A DNA stretch of 64,000 nucleotides from Harmothoe impar (taxonomy: Eukaryota > Annelida > Polychaeta > Phyllodocida > Polynoidae): NCBI GenBank assembly GCA_947462335.1, contig OX381719.1, positions 67,321,534-67,385,533 on the forward strand, read 5' to 3'. Below the pieces are notes generated by a model. That model made no database searches. It saw only the letters and a program-made list of their open reading frames with translations, and was not told the DNA's origin. Made by a program: the position numbers and the translations under genes. Below are positions 8,444 to 19,340 of the stretch, one piece after another (within the stretch, counting starts at the first letter, position 1; each line of letters opens with the position of its first letter).

Positions 8444-9975
8444 ATGCGGTCTGCTGGCAACAAGAGCTCTAAGAAGAGTTCTAAAGTAGCTAAGAGCAAG
8501 AACTTAGTTCTGGACGTTTCTGTGGAGATACCTCCTACAGTGAGCAATGAAGTACAGTGGATTCATTGTCCAAGTACACCTGAAGAGCAGAGTGCAGCTA
8601 TCTTGGGGTTACATCATGATCTGGACTGCATGCTGGCTCCTTCCACTGGCGTACTGGACCGTTATGTATCTACGTCAGCACCAGCTTTGAGCTCTACAAG
8701 CTTCAGCAACCCTGAACCACCCCAAGATGTCCTCACTTACCAGACCCTGTCACACGTCATGCCCGTGAGCCGAGGCAATGGAGCTCTTCCCACTGCCGCT
8801 ACTCCTCCAGTCATCATCGACTTGACTGGTGATGAGATACTTCGACTCAGTACGCCAATCGTCATCAACTTGACAGAGGACAAAGTAGAAGAAGGTGAAA
8901 TCATCGGGCACGACTTGAATGAAGTACTAGATGAGTGGTTCCAGAAAGCTGAAGCTGAAGGACGCTGTGCGCCACCTTCCTCACCTGTCACTACAGCTGT
9001 ACCAGCCGACATTGTAGTGAGGGATAGTGCCGGGGCCGTCATCACTCCTGGCTTGACCGACACTGTCGTCGTCATCAACGGGGAAGCTACAGTAGTCACG
9101 GATGAGTACTACTCAAGAGTAGTAGGTGACACAAGTGGTGAAGTGAATCCTCCTAAGGGCGTGACGACTGCTACTAAAAGAGGTCCATCTCCACAGATTC
9201 AGCCAGAAGCAGTTGTTGAAAAAAAAAAAAGCGAAAGTACACCAAGAGTGTGGCTACTGTAGCTGCAGCTGCTGCACGTGCTGCAAAGGCTGGTGTGGGA
9301 AGTGTTACTTCCCAATCTACGGTTGCTACTGCTGTTGTGACACCGCTTCCGCCGAGGAATGGATCCAAGAAAGTTGGGTCTAAGCTGGCTAACTTCCGCA
9401 TAGTCCCTTTGACTGGTGAGAAGTGGCCTAGTCGGTTTGGTTTCCCATCTCAACAAGCCGAAGGTAGCATTGTTCCTGACCAACTCTTCTACCCACCTGG
9501 GGATACATGCACGCTGCTTGAAGTATACAAGCTCCCCTTCATCAGTGGCGTCTCAATAAGGCAATATTTGAACAAGCCTTACGAGAGGCGCGTCAACTTA
9601 CGGGCAAACGACTTCAGAGGGCTCTTCTACCAGAGCAAATCTATCATAGAGAACTATGACAGGATTAAAGAAGAAGCCAAGAAAGGAGCGCCAGCAGTCC
9701 CGAACTATCTGAACTACTTAGACAACCCTGTCAAACACACAGGTGTCTTAGTCAACCTCTACAGGGGACAACCTAAGATCCACATCGGAACGTCGTCGTA
9801 CGTGGAAGAAATGGATAAAGCGCTGCCGGCAGGTCGAGCAACAACAAGCCCAATACACTGTGGGTACACGGTGACTGTCAACACGATCAAAGACATACTG
9901 GAACGTGTTGGGCCGATGCTGGAGAGTGACAAGAACTTTTACAGAGGTGTTACCACTTGCGATGAGACTGATTAG
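8444..9975 (+). pseudogene. SIM-containing, possible PC4-like viral protein, frameshifted
   Basis: Two frames, 8444-9262 and one open through to 9975, overlap at a run of 12 A at 9219-9230; a one-base change in that run separates them. The N-terminal part is disordered and acidic with two SUMO-interaction motifs, VIIDLTGDE near residue 123 and VINLTED near 140. The A-run encodes a Lys-rich nuclear-localisation-like patch, followed by an Ala-rich linker. The second part contains VSIRQYLNK, VNLRANDFRGLF and a KSIIENYD helix, a strand-strand-helix pattern that resembles the PC4 single-strand-DNA-binding coactivator fold; this is tentative. The gene heads the plus-strand block. It may be a true lesion or a slippage site. 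Confidence 0.55.
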
Positions 9976-10058
9976 GTGAGTGCTCAACAATTAAATTACA
10001 TCAGTTGTAAGGTTCCTCAACACTGTATTGATAGGGCTGTAAATTCTTTGCATTATGT

Positions 10059-10088
10059 GTCTGTCTGTCTGTCTGTCTGTCTGTCTGC
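10059..10088 (+). repeat. (CTGT)n microsatellite
   Basis: About seven CTGT units. The surrounding 9976-10170 gap between the SIM-protein gene and the polymerase is otherwise AT-rich with no ORF. Confidence 0.85.
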
Positions 10089-10170
10089 TTGTTTGTTAGT
10101 GAGTATGTTTTAGTGGAAAAAAGGAAAGAAAAAAAAGAAGGAGAGAGTGTATATCTGAAGAGTTTTTAAA

Positions 10171-13100
10171 ATGCATAGACACGTGAATACTATCAGTTGT
10201 ATTCGGTGAAATGCACCTAGAATTCCTAGACAAGTTACTATACATAACAGTAGTAAGAACTTGTGTACTTCAGAGACTTGCTTGAGAGAAGTCTTCTCTA
10301 GTGAAACAGTTTTACCTGAAGAGATTGAGAAAAACTCTCTTTTCTTAGAATATTACAAATCAAATTTCAGATCGATAGGTCAAGGTTTAGTTGTGTTAGG
10401 TTGTGTACAAGCTATATATAACGTCAGATTAACTACTTTTGAATCTGATCAAGGAGTGAGTGAGATAGTGACAGCTCTCAGAGCTATACATGAGAACCAG
10501 TTATACAGTTATAGAGTAGCTGTGTCTTTTGGTCGAATTTTGACTTGCACTGAAGACGCTGAGCAAAGAGTCATGTATTTTCATGCTTCAGCTAACAACT
10601 CTTCAGTTTTTTATGACAGTGAAGACCATCAAGACCCTTACTTCTTAGTTAAGAACTCTGAGAGCTTTGAAAGTTGCATAGATCTACAGTAAGAGAGTGT
10701 ACAGAGACAACTTGTGTTTCTTTAGATGCTTGTCACACCACTTGTATAAAACATTAGATAGAACTGTAGAGCTTTTCAAAGAAGCTTATCCAGACACTTG
10801 TCAGAAAAAGTTCAAAGGTATTCTCTTAAGTGATTTAGATAGATTAGAGAAAGTATTCAAAATAGACATACGAGTGTTCAAGCTGTCTAGTACTAATAAA
10901 GTGACTGTAGTGCGTAGCAAGCTTTGTAGTAGCAAGAAAGTCTTGAATCTCAACATGTACCGCAACCACTTGAGTCTGATAGTAGACATGTGTAAATATG
11001 GGCGCGTGTACAGTTGTGAAAAATGTTACAAAGCATTCTCTTCTAATTACAACTTGAAGAGACACACTGCTGTAACAAAAGACTGTACTAAAGTACGATT
11101 TATATACAAAGGGGGTGTGTACAAACCTAGTAGAACTATATTTCAGAAGTTGAGTGAGCTAGGTGTACATACACCTGCTCACTTAAAGATATACCCATAT
11201 AAGATTGCTTTCGACTTTGAAAGTTATTTTGTAAAGAACGGTGAGAAAAGTTGTAACACAACTTTTGAGTTAGATCATGTACCACTGTCTGCTAGTGTAG
11301 CTAGTGACTTTCCAGGGTATACAGAACCAGTGTGTTTTGTCAGAGAGAGTAACAGGGAAAATGATGACTTAGTCAGTCGTGTATTAGGGTACATAGATAT
11401 GTTAGCTTGTGAAATAGGTGAATGTGTCAGAGAGCGTTTTAAAGTAGTGACAGATCAGCTAGATGCTCTGCAAGCTGAAGAGGAAAGGTTAGAGAGTGCA
11501 GCTTTAAAAGCTGCTAAGTTAGAGAAAAGTAAGTATAATTTATCACCTGTCGTCAGAGCTAAACAAGCTCTGACAGCTTATATGAACAGAGTACCTGTAG
11601 TAGGTTTTAACTCAGGTCGATATGACTTAAATCTAATAAAGAGAAGCTTCCACACTTTCTTCTCAGAAAGAGAAAAGAAACCTATGACGACTATAAAAAG
11701 GTGCAACCAGTACATTGCTGTATACACTGAGCACTTAGTCTTCTTAGACATGGTGAACTATCTAGCTCCAGGTTATAATTACACTAGTTATTTGAAAGCT
11801 TTTTTGAAAGACACAGAGAAAGGTTTTTTTCCTTATGAGTGGATGGACAATGTCCGAAAATTAGATAACACAACTCTCCCACCTAGGAGAAGTTTCTATA
11901 GCTCTCTGACTGGGAAAGGTATAACTCAAGCTGAGTATAGAAGCTGTAAAGAAGTGTGGGTGAAAGAAAAAATGAAAACAATGAAAGACTACTTAGTGTA
12001 CTATAACAATTTAGATGTAGCTCCATTTGTCAGAGCTATAAATGAACATAGCAAGTTCTTCATAGAAAGGAGTGTCGACATGTTCAAAGATGGTTTGACA
12101 CTTCCAGGTTTGACTTTGAAGTTCCTCTTTCAGAACACTGAGTTGAATGCGACACCTTATGTTCTCTTTTCACATCATGAAAAAGAAGTCCACAACTTAC
12201 TGAGAAAGAATTTAGTTGGTGGACCTGCTATAATATTCCACAGACACCATCGTAGTGGTATAACTAGAATAAGAGAGCGTAAGTATGGAGTTGAGAGTAA
12301 AAAGTGTGATCACATTTTAGGAGTAGATGCAAATAGTTTGTACTTGAAATGTATGGGTGAAGCTCATTGTACAGGTTTCTATGTAGTGAGACGTCACGAA
12401 GATGATTTCAAGCCTGTTCTCAGTCAGCAAATCAGTTACTCAGCTGTAGAATGGCTCCGTTACAGAGCTATAGTAGACAAAGTACCTATTTTACATCAAT
12501 ACAACTATGGTGAAGTCAGTGTAGGTAGTCAGCGTATAAGAGTAGATGGGATAGTCCCTGATCGTAAATTGATATATCAGTTCCACGGTTGCTATTGGCA
12601 TGGTCATACATGTCAGATCAACAAGACATTGATGACTAGTACGAAGGGTCGGGAATGGATAGAAGAGCGTTCTACTAAAACAGCTGCTGTAACTCTGTAT
12701 CTGAAAAGTTTAGGTTACACAGTAGTAGAACAATATGAATGTCAGTGGATCAAATTACGAAAAAACACTCAGTGTTTGAAACTGAAACCTGAATGGAGTG
12801 TTAATAGACCGTCTTCAGCTGGTAAGATGAGTCAAGCTGAGATAATAGAAGGTGTGAAAAGTGGTTCAGTGTTTGGGTTGATTCAAGTAGATATTCACAC
12901 ACCTGAACATCTCAAACCATATTTTGCTGAAATGACACCAGTTTTCAAGAACATTCTTGTCAGCAAAGAAGATGTAGGTGACCATATGAAAACTTATCTA
13001 GAAAGTGTAGGGAAACTGCGTCAACCTCAGAGACAGTTGATAGGTAGTTTCCATGGATCAGGTCTTCTACTAGGTACTCCGTTACTTAAGTGGTATCTAG

Positions 13101-14023
13101 AGAAAGGTTTAGTAGTTAGCAAAGTGCACTTGTTAGTTCAATACACACCTGAAGAAACTTTTAGACCTTTTGTGCAAGAAGTGACAGCAGCTAGACGGAA
13201 AGGAGATGAGAATGTTGACTGCAAGATCTTGTCTGACTTGTATAAACTGTTAGGTAACAGTTCATATGGTAAGACTATATGTAACAAGCAGAATTTCTTG
13301 AATACTAAATATGTAAGTCCAGATTTTGCTAGTCGACATTGTCTGCACTGGTCAGTACAACAAGTGCATGACATCAGTGAGAACACTGTAGAAATGTCAT
13401 CTCTCCCGACTAGTATCACATACGACTTACCTGTTCAGATTGGGTTCATGGTATACCAGTATGCTAAACTGAAAATGTTAGTGTTCTACTACGACTTCTT
13501 GTTGAAGTTCATTGACTCAAAAGACTTTGAAATGTGTGAAATGGACACTGACAGTTTTTATTTTGCATTGTCTAAAAAGAATTTAGACGAAGCTGTCAAA
13601 CCTGATATGCGTGAGCAATACTTCAGAGAGCGTCACAAGTGGTAACCTTCTGAATCTTGTGATAATCCTGAACATAGAGAGACGTACATTCAATGCAGAA
13701 CACACAACTACCCATGGGTACAACCACCGTGTTGCTATCGCCGCCTGGTGTTTGACAAGCGAACTCCAGGTCTGTTCAAGATAGAGTGGGAAGGAGACGC
13801 TATGACATCTTTGAACCCTAAATGTTACATGTGTGTCAGTGAGACAGGGAATAAGACTAGTTGCAAAGGAGTTATCCAGAGGCAGAATAATCTTACTGAG
13901 ACAAATTATCAGAACGTTTTGAAAACAGAAAAGACTCATGTAGTGACAAACAGAGGTTTCAGAGTTATAGACCATCACGTCACTACATACTCTCAGAACA
14001 AGCAAGGTATTTTCCTACAGTAA
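10171..14023 (+). pseudogene. polB: Family B DNA polymerase (protein-primed type), broken
   Basis: The main frame (10697-13645, 982 codons) has all core motifs: ExoI FDFES near residue 173, ExoII NSGRYDLN near 304, ExoIII YNNLD near 435, motif A DANSLY near 542, motif B KLLGNSSYGK near 850, motif C DTDS near 950. Before the exonuclease are an OTU-like segment (DNLCFFRCL with a later NHLSLI His) and a C2H2 finger, CEKC...H...C, near 107-130. A DG...FHGCYWHGH insert near 617-640 is typical of Polinton polymerases. Lesions: a one-base frame change at 10690-10697 separates an N-terminal frame (10210-10692); an in-frame TGA at 10207 follows the only ATG (10171); a TAA at 13643 interrupts the C-terminus, which continues in the same frame to 14023. 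Confidence 0.9.
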
Positions 14024-14056
14024 AAAAAGAAAAGAGAAAATAGTTAAAGAGAAAAA

Positions 14057-14312
14057 GGAAAATTTTCTGTGAAGAAAAGAAAATTTCCACAAATGGAAAT
14101 TAAGTAGTACTAACTATATAGTAAAAAAAAGGAGGAGTAAAGGAAAATTTTCTGTGAAGAAAAAGAAAAAAATTTCCCTAATTGGAAATTAAGTAGTACT
14201 AACTATATAGTAAAAAAAAGAAGGAGTAAAGGAAAATTTTCTGTGAAGAAAAAGAAAAAAATTTCCCTAATTGGAAATTAAGTAGTACTAACTATATAGT
14301 AAAAAAAAAAAG
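14057..14312 (+). repeat. AT-rich tandem repeat with internal stem-loops, three copies
   Basis: Three copies with starts at 14057, 14142 and 14231 (periods 85 and 89). Each begins GGAAAATTTTCTGTGAAG and carries a near-complementary AGAAAATTTCC about 15-20 bases later, so each unit can fold; each also ends TAGTACTAACTATATAG. It fills the gap after the polymerase gene. A role in transcript ending or replication is possible but unsupported. Confidence 0.8.
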
Positions 14313-14322
14313 AAGAAAAGAG

Positions 14323-14439
14323 AAAAATTTTCATGAAAATTTTTCATAAAAATGTAAATAATACAGCTTCTATAAAGAGAAAGAGAGAGAAATTATAGTT
14401 GAACATTCGAGGAAATTATCCAATTTCTCTCCGAATGTT
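14323..14439. other. Perfect palindrome and strong hairpin after polB
   Basis: 14323-14344 is a perfect 22-base palindrome centred on TTCATGAA. At 14402-14439 an 8-base perfect outer stem (AACATTCG with CGAATGTT) encloses an inner GGAAATT/AATTTC stem with an ATCC loop. Both sit between the polymerase and the next plus-strand gene. The rest of the gap to 14663 is AT-rich without a gene. Confidence 0.75.
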
Positions 14440-14663
14440 TCACCTCAATTTCTCTCCTAGTGAACTATATCGCTAAAAAAAGCTCGTAAAATAACAAAAA
14501 AAAGTGAACTGTATCACACCAAAAAATAAAAGCAGGCGTGAAAAGAGAGTTGTTACAAAGACGCCACTGACTGATTTCAGACTACTTTACTAAACTCTCT
14601 TTGTCCGTCAAATTCATCAGAGAAAATTATTTTTTTTCTGATTAGTGTCAAGAAATATATACA

Positions 14664-15602
14664 ATGGCTGACAGCAAGTTGACGTCAAAAATAGACGATA
14701 TCCTTGACTCTGTCAGTATGTACAGTTCTATATATGGTAGTTGTAGTTCTAGACTTGATGCTTCAGCACCAACTCTCTCAGCACGTGAAAGTGAGAAAAA
14801 TGTTCATACACCCCCACGCATTACAACTCATGTAAAACCAGTGTCACCTCGTAACTTCGACACAGCTTTGACTTGTGGTTGTAGAGGTCATTTCTTCTGG
14901 GAGTTCATACCTGTAAATAATATTAGCTATTTTAGAGGAACCTTACCTGATGTTGTTGAGCGCTGTTTTTCCAGTATACATGTGTACAGAGATTTCCATG
15001 AAGCTTTCTGGGATGCATACACTCAGTGTATAGAGCAATCCACATTGAATCTGCCTATATTCGTTGCAGATTTCACCATTGCTGTGTATCAAATGCATAA
15101 CTCTCTGACTTGCCCCAGACACTATGCTAGATACACTCTAGGGAGTTTCAAGAGCTTCATGGAGTTCAACGAAGTCTTACGTGAATCACCTATTATAGGC
15201 GCATTCTGTAGGTGTAATGTTCCGATGAACCCTTCAGATATCGCTTACAATACGTGTTTCACGTGTCTGCAAGCTACTCTAGAGTTGAAAGCTTTGTCTC
15301 TCACAGCCGTGTTACAGCATTTCTCGTATGAAGTCAGTTTCAAAACTGATTACTTGAATGCCCTGACTCCAGGTGTGAGAAACAATCGTGAATACTTTCT
15401 AGCTCAGTCATTGTTTGATGTGAAACTATCTAAAATTGTGAAGATGGGGACTGGTTGGGTGAGTACTTGGAATACTCGAGGTGTTTCTTGGAAAGGCCAG
15501 AAAGGTTTCACAACCAATCGTTCTTTCTGCATCATGTGTAACATTGCAGGGAATGGTCATGACTTGTTTGTGTGCAAGAACTGTACAAAGTATAAAATGT
15601 GA
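14664..15602 (+). CDS. Cys-rich orphan viral protein, 312 residues
   Basis: An intact frame preceded by an AT-rich leader with ATATATA a few bases upstream of the ATG. I do not recognise a family. The first 65 residues are Ser-rich and probably disordered. The rest contains paired cysteines that could bind zinc: TCGCRGH near residue 71, CRCNVP and CFTC near 185-206, and a C-terminal CIMCN...HDLFVCKNC near 290-308 that looks like a small zinc ribbon. Aromatic-rich helices lie between them. Position after polB in the plus block suggests an accessory or regulatory protein. No lesions are seen. Confidence 0.65.
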   Translation: MADSKLTSKIDDILDSVSMYSSIYGSCSSRLDASAPTLSARESEKNVHTPPRITTHVKPVSPRNFDTALTCGCRGHFFWEFIPVNNISYFRGTLPDVVERCFSSIHVYRDFHEAFWDAYTQCIEQSTLNLPIFVADFTIAVYQMHNSLTCPRHYARYTLGSFKSFMEFNEVLRESPIIGAFCRCNVPMNPSDIAYNTCFTCLQATLELKALSLTAVLQHFSYEVSFKTDYLNALTPGVRNNREYFLAQSLFDVKLSKIVKMGTGWVSTWNTRGVSWKGQKGFTTNRSFCIMCNIAGNGHDLFVCKNCTKYKM

Positions 15603-15659
15603 ATAAAGTAACCAAAATAATATTTCTTGCCTTGTGTTTGTCTTTAGCATGTGACGGCA

Positions 15660-15960
15660 TTACTCAATGTCATTGTTGACATTTATTTCAACCACCTGGT
15701 CTTAAACACGTGTCATTGTTGACATTTATTATAAGCACGTGGTCTTCAACACGTGTACAAGTGAAGTAGGTCATGTTGACATTGTACTAGCCAATCAGAA
15801 GCTTGTAAAGTATGTCATGACCTCTGATGACGTCACTTCCTGTCATTTAGAAGCTTCTGATTGGTTGACAGAGGTCACTTCCGTTCTGCAAGTGTCAACT
15901 GACCTAGATGCACCCGTTTACTACGCGCTGAATATGCTCCTATATACTACTAGCAGGGCA
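15660..15960. promoter_or_regulatory. CACGTG/CCAAT/CRE/ETS cluster near the E1 right end
   Basis: A 43-base direct repeat (about 15670-15753) each ending in an ACACGTG-type box, CACGTG at 15736, a perfect 14-base inverted repeat CCAATCAGAAGCTT (15791-15804) with its complement (15851-15864), and between them a perfect CRE TGACGTCA (15828-15835) joined to an ETS-like ACTTCC. A second GGTCACTTCC follows, and TATATAC lies near 15932. The combination looks like an RNA polymerase II enhancer or promoter. No convincing ORF overlaps it. Confidence 0.55.
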
Positions 15961-16105
15961 GAGTAATAACTGCACACAAGCCACATGACAGCAACTCCTT
16001 CCAACATCTGCCCATTTCTGCATCAAACCACGACGTCTTGTCCATTACCAAGTAAGGACCAGCCTGCATGGGGGTGGATGGCTAAATTCAACACGGCGAC
16101 GCGGC

Positions 16106-16275
16106 CATTTCTTGAAATCGACATGTGACATGGAGTTTAGTGACATGAGGGAAAAATATAAGTGACATGACATAGGGCATTTCTCAAAATCGACATGGGA
16201 CAGGAGAGTTTCTTAAAGTGACATGGGATTTAAGTGACAGATGATGTAGCCATTTCTGAAAATCGACATGGGGGA
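16106..16275 (+). repeat. GACATG repeat array of E1
   Basis: Three imperfect units of 72-73 bases start at 16106, 16178 and 16251, each opening CATTTCTNRAAATCGACATG and containing one or more GTGACATG boxes. The same motif arrays occur twice in element E2. Confidence 0.75.
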
Positions 16276-16301
16276 CCCCTCCCCAACCCCCAGCTATATA
16301 C

Positions 16302-16433
16302 CCCTGCCTGTCCCAAACTAGCTCAGAAATGGACAGCTACCAGATTGATGACTATTTCACGACCGTTCTGATTGGGCCGATCTTTGGCATGCGCCCTCTG
16401 CCCTGGCATGATTTGTTGCTGGTTAGATCATAA
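16302..16433 (+). CDS. Short ORF (34 aa) behind a viral-type promoter
   Basis: TATATACCCC at about 16304 and GCTCAG directly before the ATG repeat the promoter layout in front of the gene at 8444. The ORF starts at 16329 and stops at 16433. It reads MDSYQIDDYF and ends HDLLLVRS. It may be a real small protein or the start of a gene cut off at the end of the element. No family is recognisable. Confidence 0.35.
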   Translation, partial: PCLSQTSSEMDSYQIDDYFTTVLIGPIFGMRPLPWHDLLLVRS

Positions 16434-17034
16434 TGCAAAGTCCACATACTGTAATCAAAAGGCCGACAGGGGATCGGGAAAAAAGGGGGGGGGGTAGGGA
16501 AGCACACTGATAATCTTAACGCTCCAGAACTAAGTACATAACTAAATAGTATCTACGAATCAGCGACCCATTTCAACTTTCCCTCTCTCTTTGAAATGTT
16601 TCTCTCTCCAAGTAACTTACATTTCAGCTCATATACCCATTCAAACAGCTCAAGGTTATTACTATGAAAAAGTCTCTGTCTGTATATATAAAACTTTATG
16701 AACAAAAGAATATTATTCTCAAACCAAAACTGTCTTCCTTTATTTGGGTTATAAAATAAGCGACCGGGCTCGCTTTCCATCTTCTAATCCAATCCCCATG
16801 TTTATTGTTGCACATCACAGAATCAGTTCAATTAAAGGACACTAAAGTCCTTTTAACCAGAGATGTAATGGCCTTTTAATTATTGCCCTAGAATACAACA
16901 CCAGCACCCTTTCTATACAGAGAATATACTAGCGCCGGGAACTAAGATCTACTGCAGGCTGAGAACCAGGAAAGGAAAATGTTGAATAAAGTCCTGATTG
17001 AACTCCAGGATGTGAGCCTTTTTCTCTCCACTTG

Positions 17035-17295
17035 AAGAAACAAACACATTGCTACCCTATCAAAACAGGGCCTACCCTACGTTTTTTATGCAATTTTGGA
17101 GAATCTTTTTATATTTTTACACTTTTTGGGGTCAATTTTAGGTTTTAAAAATTTTTGGATTTCCCCCGTTTTTACACTTTTTTGGTATCATAGAGGGGCT
17201 GCAAAAAGAAATGTAAAAAAAAAATCCAACCTACCAACCCTAGATTTTCATCCCATGTTACCTAAAACAAACGTTTATTTTCATTTGGCCTTAGT
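17035..17295 (+). repeat. MITE family 1, copy 1
   Basis: Shares CCCTATCAAAACAGGGCC, a TTTTTACACTTTTTTGG core and a final AACAAACGTTTATTTTC...GGCCTTAG with copies at 18240, 40293, 43137 and 43800. The left inverted end is worn here. Confidence 0.7.
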
Positions 17296-17888
17296 TGAGT
17301 AGACTGTGTGCGTCTAATGCGGGTTGATATGATAACAAAGAGGCTGTCCACAACTAATGTGCCATAATGTAACGGTTTTATCGTCAACGCAAATGAGGAC
17401 GACATAAAATGAAAAAGGGATTTCCATGGTCATTACAGGAACAGTGATAACACATTCTCCTCTGCCGAACACCCAGCCCTTAATGTTGTTTATGTCTTAC
17501 AGAATAATGTGTCTCCATCTTCCTGAGAGCTTTTAGCCTTAGATGGGAATATTTTTTCCAGGGACAATATGTTATTGGTACTAAATAACACTCATAATCT
17601 AGACCTGTAATACCAGGGATATTTACTGGTATTCATTACATGTTAAACCTATGGGAGCTCTATTTATGAGATACAGGGGGGGGGGGGCATTACAATTTCC
17701 GACCCCTCCTGAGGGTGGGGGGGGGGGGCGTAAAAATGCAAGCTCCTTTAAAGCCAAAAAAAAAGTGCGTTACTAAAGTTCAGAGCGGGCAACAAATTCC
17801 CCTTCGGTGAGGTGGGGCCAAAAACATTCCATGCGCTCTCTAAGGGGGGGGGGGGAGGGGGCGTAAAACACTCCCACACTTAGTGTAG

Positions 17889-17977
17889 ATCATGCTCCAT
17901 GAGTTTAATCTCGGGGGTATCACACTCAGACTATGGCTTTGTGTGATGCGCCCCAGATTAAACTCATGGAGTACGAT
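17889..17977. repeat. Foldback element, 89 bp
   Basis: Arms of 23 bases pair almost completely; the inner 17 (CTCCATGAGTTTAATCT and its complement) are perfect, and a further TATCACAC/GTGTGAT pair lies inside. A small hairpin transposon or structured repeat. Confidence 0.75.
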
Positions 17978-18239
17978 ATCCACTTTAAATGTCAACAGCA
18001 TGGAGATTTGCCTATGTGTACATAATGTGTGTGCATAGCCATAAATACAATTTCGGGGTAACCTTCAAAGCTAAATCCTTGTTGATAATAACCAGAATCC
18101 AATGGAGCAATTTTTAATCTGCACCGTAAGCCTGCTAGAGCATCACAGGTCGCCAAATGTTTTTCACACAACTTTACAATATTTACGGGATCTGGCCAAT
18201 CGTATAGACTGTCTTCAGAGGAAATGCAGTACAGAAACC

Positions 18240-18405
18240 CTGCCATTCTTATGCAATTTTGAAGAATGTTTTTATATTTTCACACTTTTTTGTGTCAATT
18301 TTAGGGTTTACAAAAATTTTGAAAAAATCTTCCCAGTTTTTACACTTTTACTGGTATCGTAGAGGGCTGTAAAAAAAAACCTGATCTACCGACCCTTCTT
18401 GGAGG
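18240..18405 (+). repeat. MITE family 1, copy 2 (partial)
   Basis: Contains the internal and right part of family 1 (ATGCAATTTT, TTTTTACACTTTTACTGGT, then CCGACCCTTC). The left end is missing. Confidence 0.6.
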
Positions 18406-18735
18406 TGAATAAAGTGTTATTTCAGTCTATGTATAACTGCCCGTCTTGGGTGTAAAGGCCCTACCAAGATGAAGCACCCCCCTATGCTACATCATGGCAG
18501 CACGGTAACATCTACTTTTGATACCTGACGTGTATACTGTATAATATCATATCAATCTATTGTTTGTTTCCAGATCAGATTATTGGATCCACTCCTGAAG
18601 AAACTAATTCAATTTAGCCTCGTCACCATTCCTAAGGGAGTTATGAATAAATTCACAGCATCTCTGCCCTCAGAGTTTGAGGATATGCATTGTGTGATTC
18701 TGAGTACATCCCCACCATCGCTTCAATAATCATAC

Positions 18736-18815
18736 TTTAAAGGTGCACTGAGTTGAGGACCTAGCCCTGCCGAGTTTTGTACGCAAATGACGTCGTGGGT
18801 TCAGTGCGCCTTTAA
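18736..18815. repeat. MITE family 2, 80 bp, complete copy
   Basis: Ends are inverted repeats: TTTAAAGGTGCACTGA at the left and TCAGTGCGCCTTTAA at the right. A diverged copy lies at 40592-40670 and a copy reduced to its ends at 26112-26144. Confidence 0.75.
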
Positions 18816-19340
18816 GTCACTGTAGGCACCAAAGCTATTCTAGTATTTTAATTTGCTCTTCCTGTCTAGGTTTTTATATCCTGATGAAGTTATGAGTCGT
18901 CCTTTAGAGTTTCAGCACCAGGACACGCTGTCTGATTAGAGATGAGGTGTAGCGGGAAATTACCACAATGTCTCTGGAGGATGAAATTCCTCATTTGTTC
19001 TTTCCAATTATACATTTCCTTAATGACTACATTAGTGTTTGTTTAATGATGATGGGGGCTTGTAACTAGACGTGTTGAGGTCCTGCTGCTGCGTTGAGAG
19101 GTTGATTGAGAGGTTGATTGATCTTTTATTGATCTATTAAAGCACATTTGGTATTAACGACTACATCGAGGACAAAGTGGAGTATATGTAAGTGTTTGAC
19201 CGTCTAAGCAAATGAATGCTTGTATAGTGACGTTTACTACCGGTATTTTAACATTTCAACCTAGTATCTCTTCTACATCAAATAAACATACATTTATGAT
19301 GGGACTAACTCTCAGTACTCTCAGACAATCAGTATACTAG

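Larger units (their letters stand above)
1..16440. mobile_element. Endogenous Polinton/adintovirus-like DNA virus, right part (E1)
   Basis: The segment carries a protein-primed-type family B DNA polymerase and an A32/FtsK-type packaging ATPase, the pair that defines Polinton/Maverick elements and adintoviruses. Genes lie in two divergent blocks: minus strand from 1 to 7701 and plus strand from 8444 to 16433, separated by a promoter region. Integrase, capsid and protease genes are not seen and would lie to the left, outside the window. The polymerase carries a frameshift and stop codons, another gene is frameshifted and a third is split by a LINE, so this copy is an old integrated one. The right edge is set at the last recognisable viral-type promoter and ORF; I found no terminal inverted repeat there, so this edge is approximate. 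Confidence 0.8.

Noticed and set aside
15739..15966. 75-codon plus-strand ORF in the E1 regulatory region
   Set aside because: It lies across perfect inverted repeats and binding-site-like motifs and has no protein-like features.
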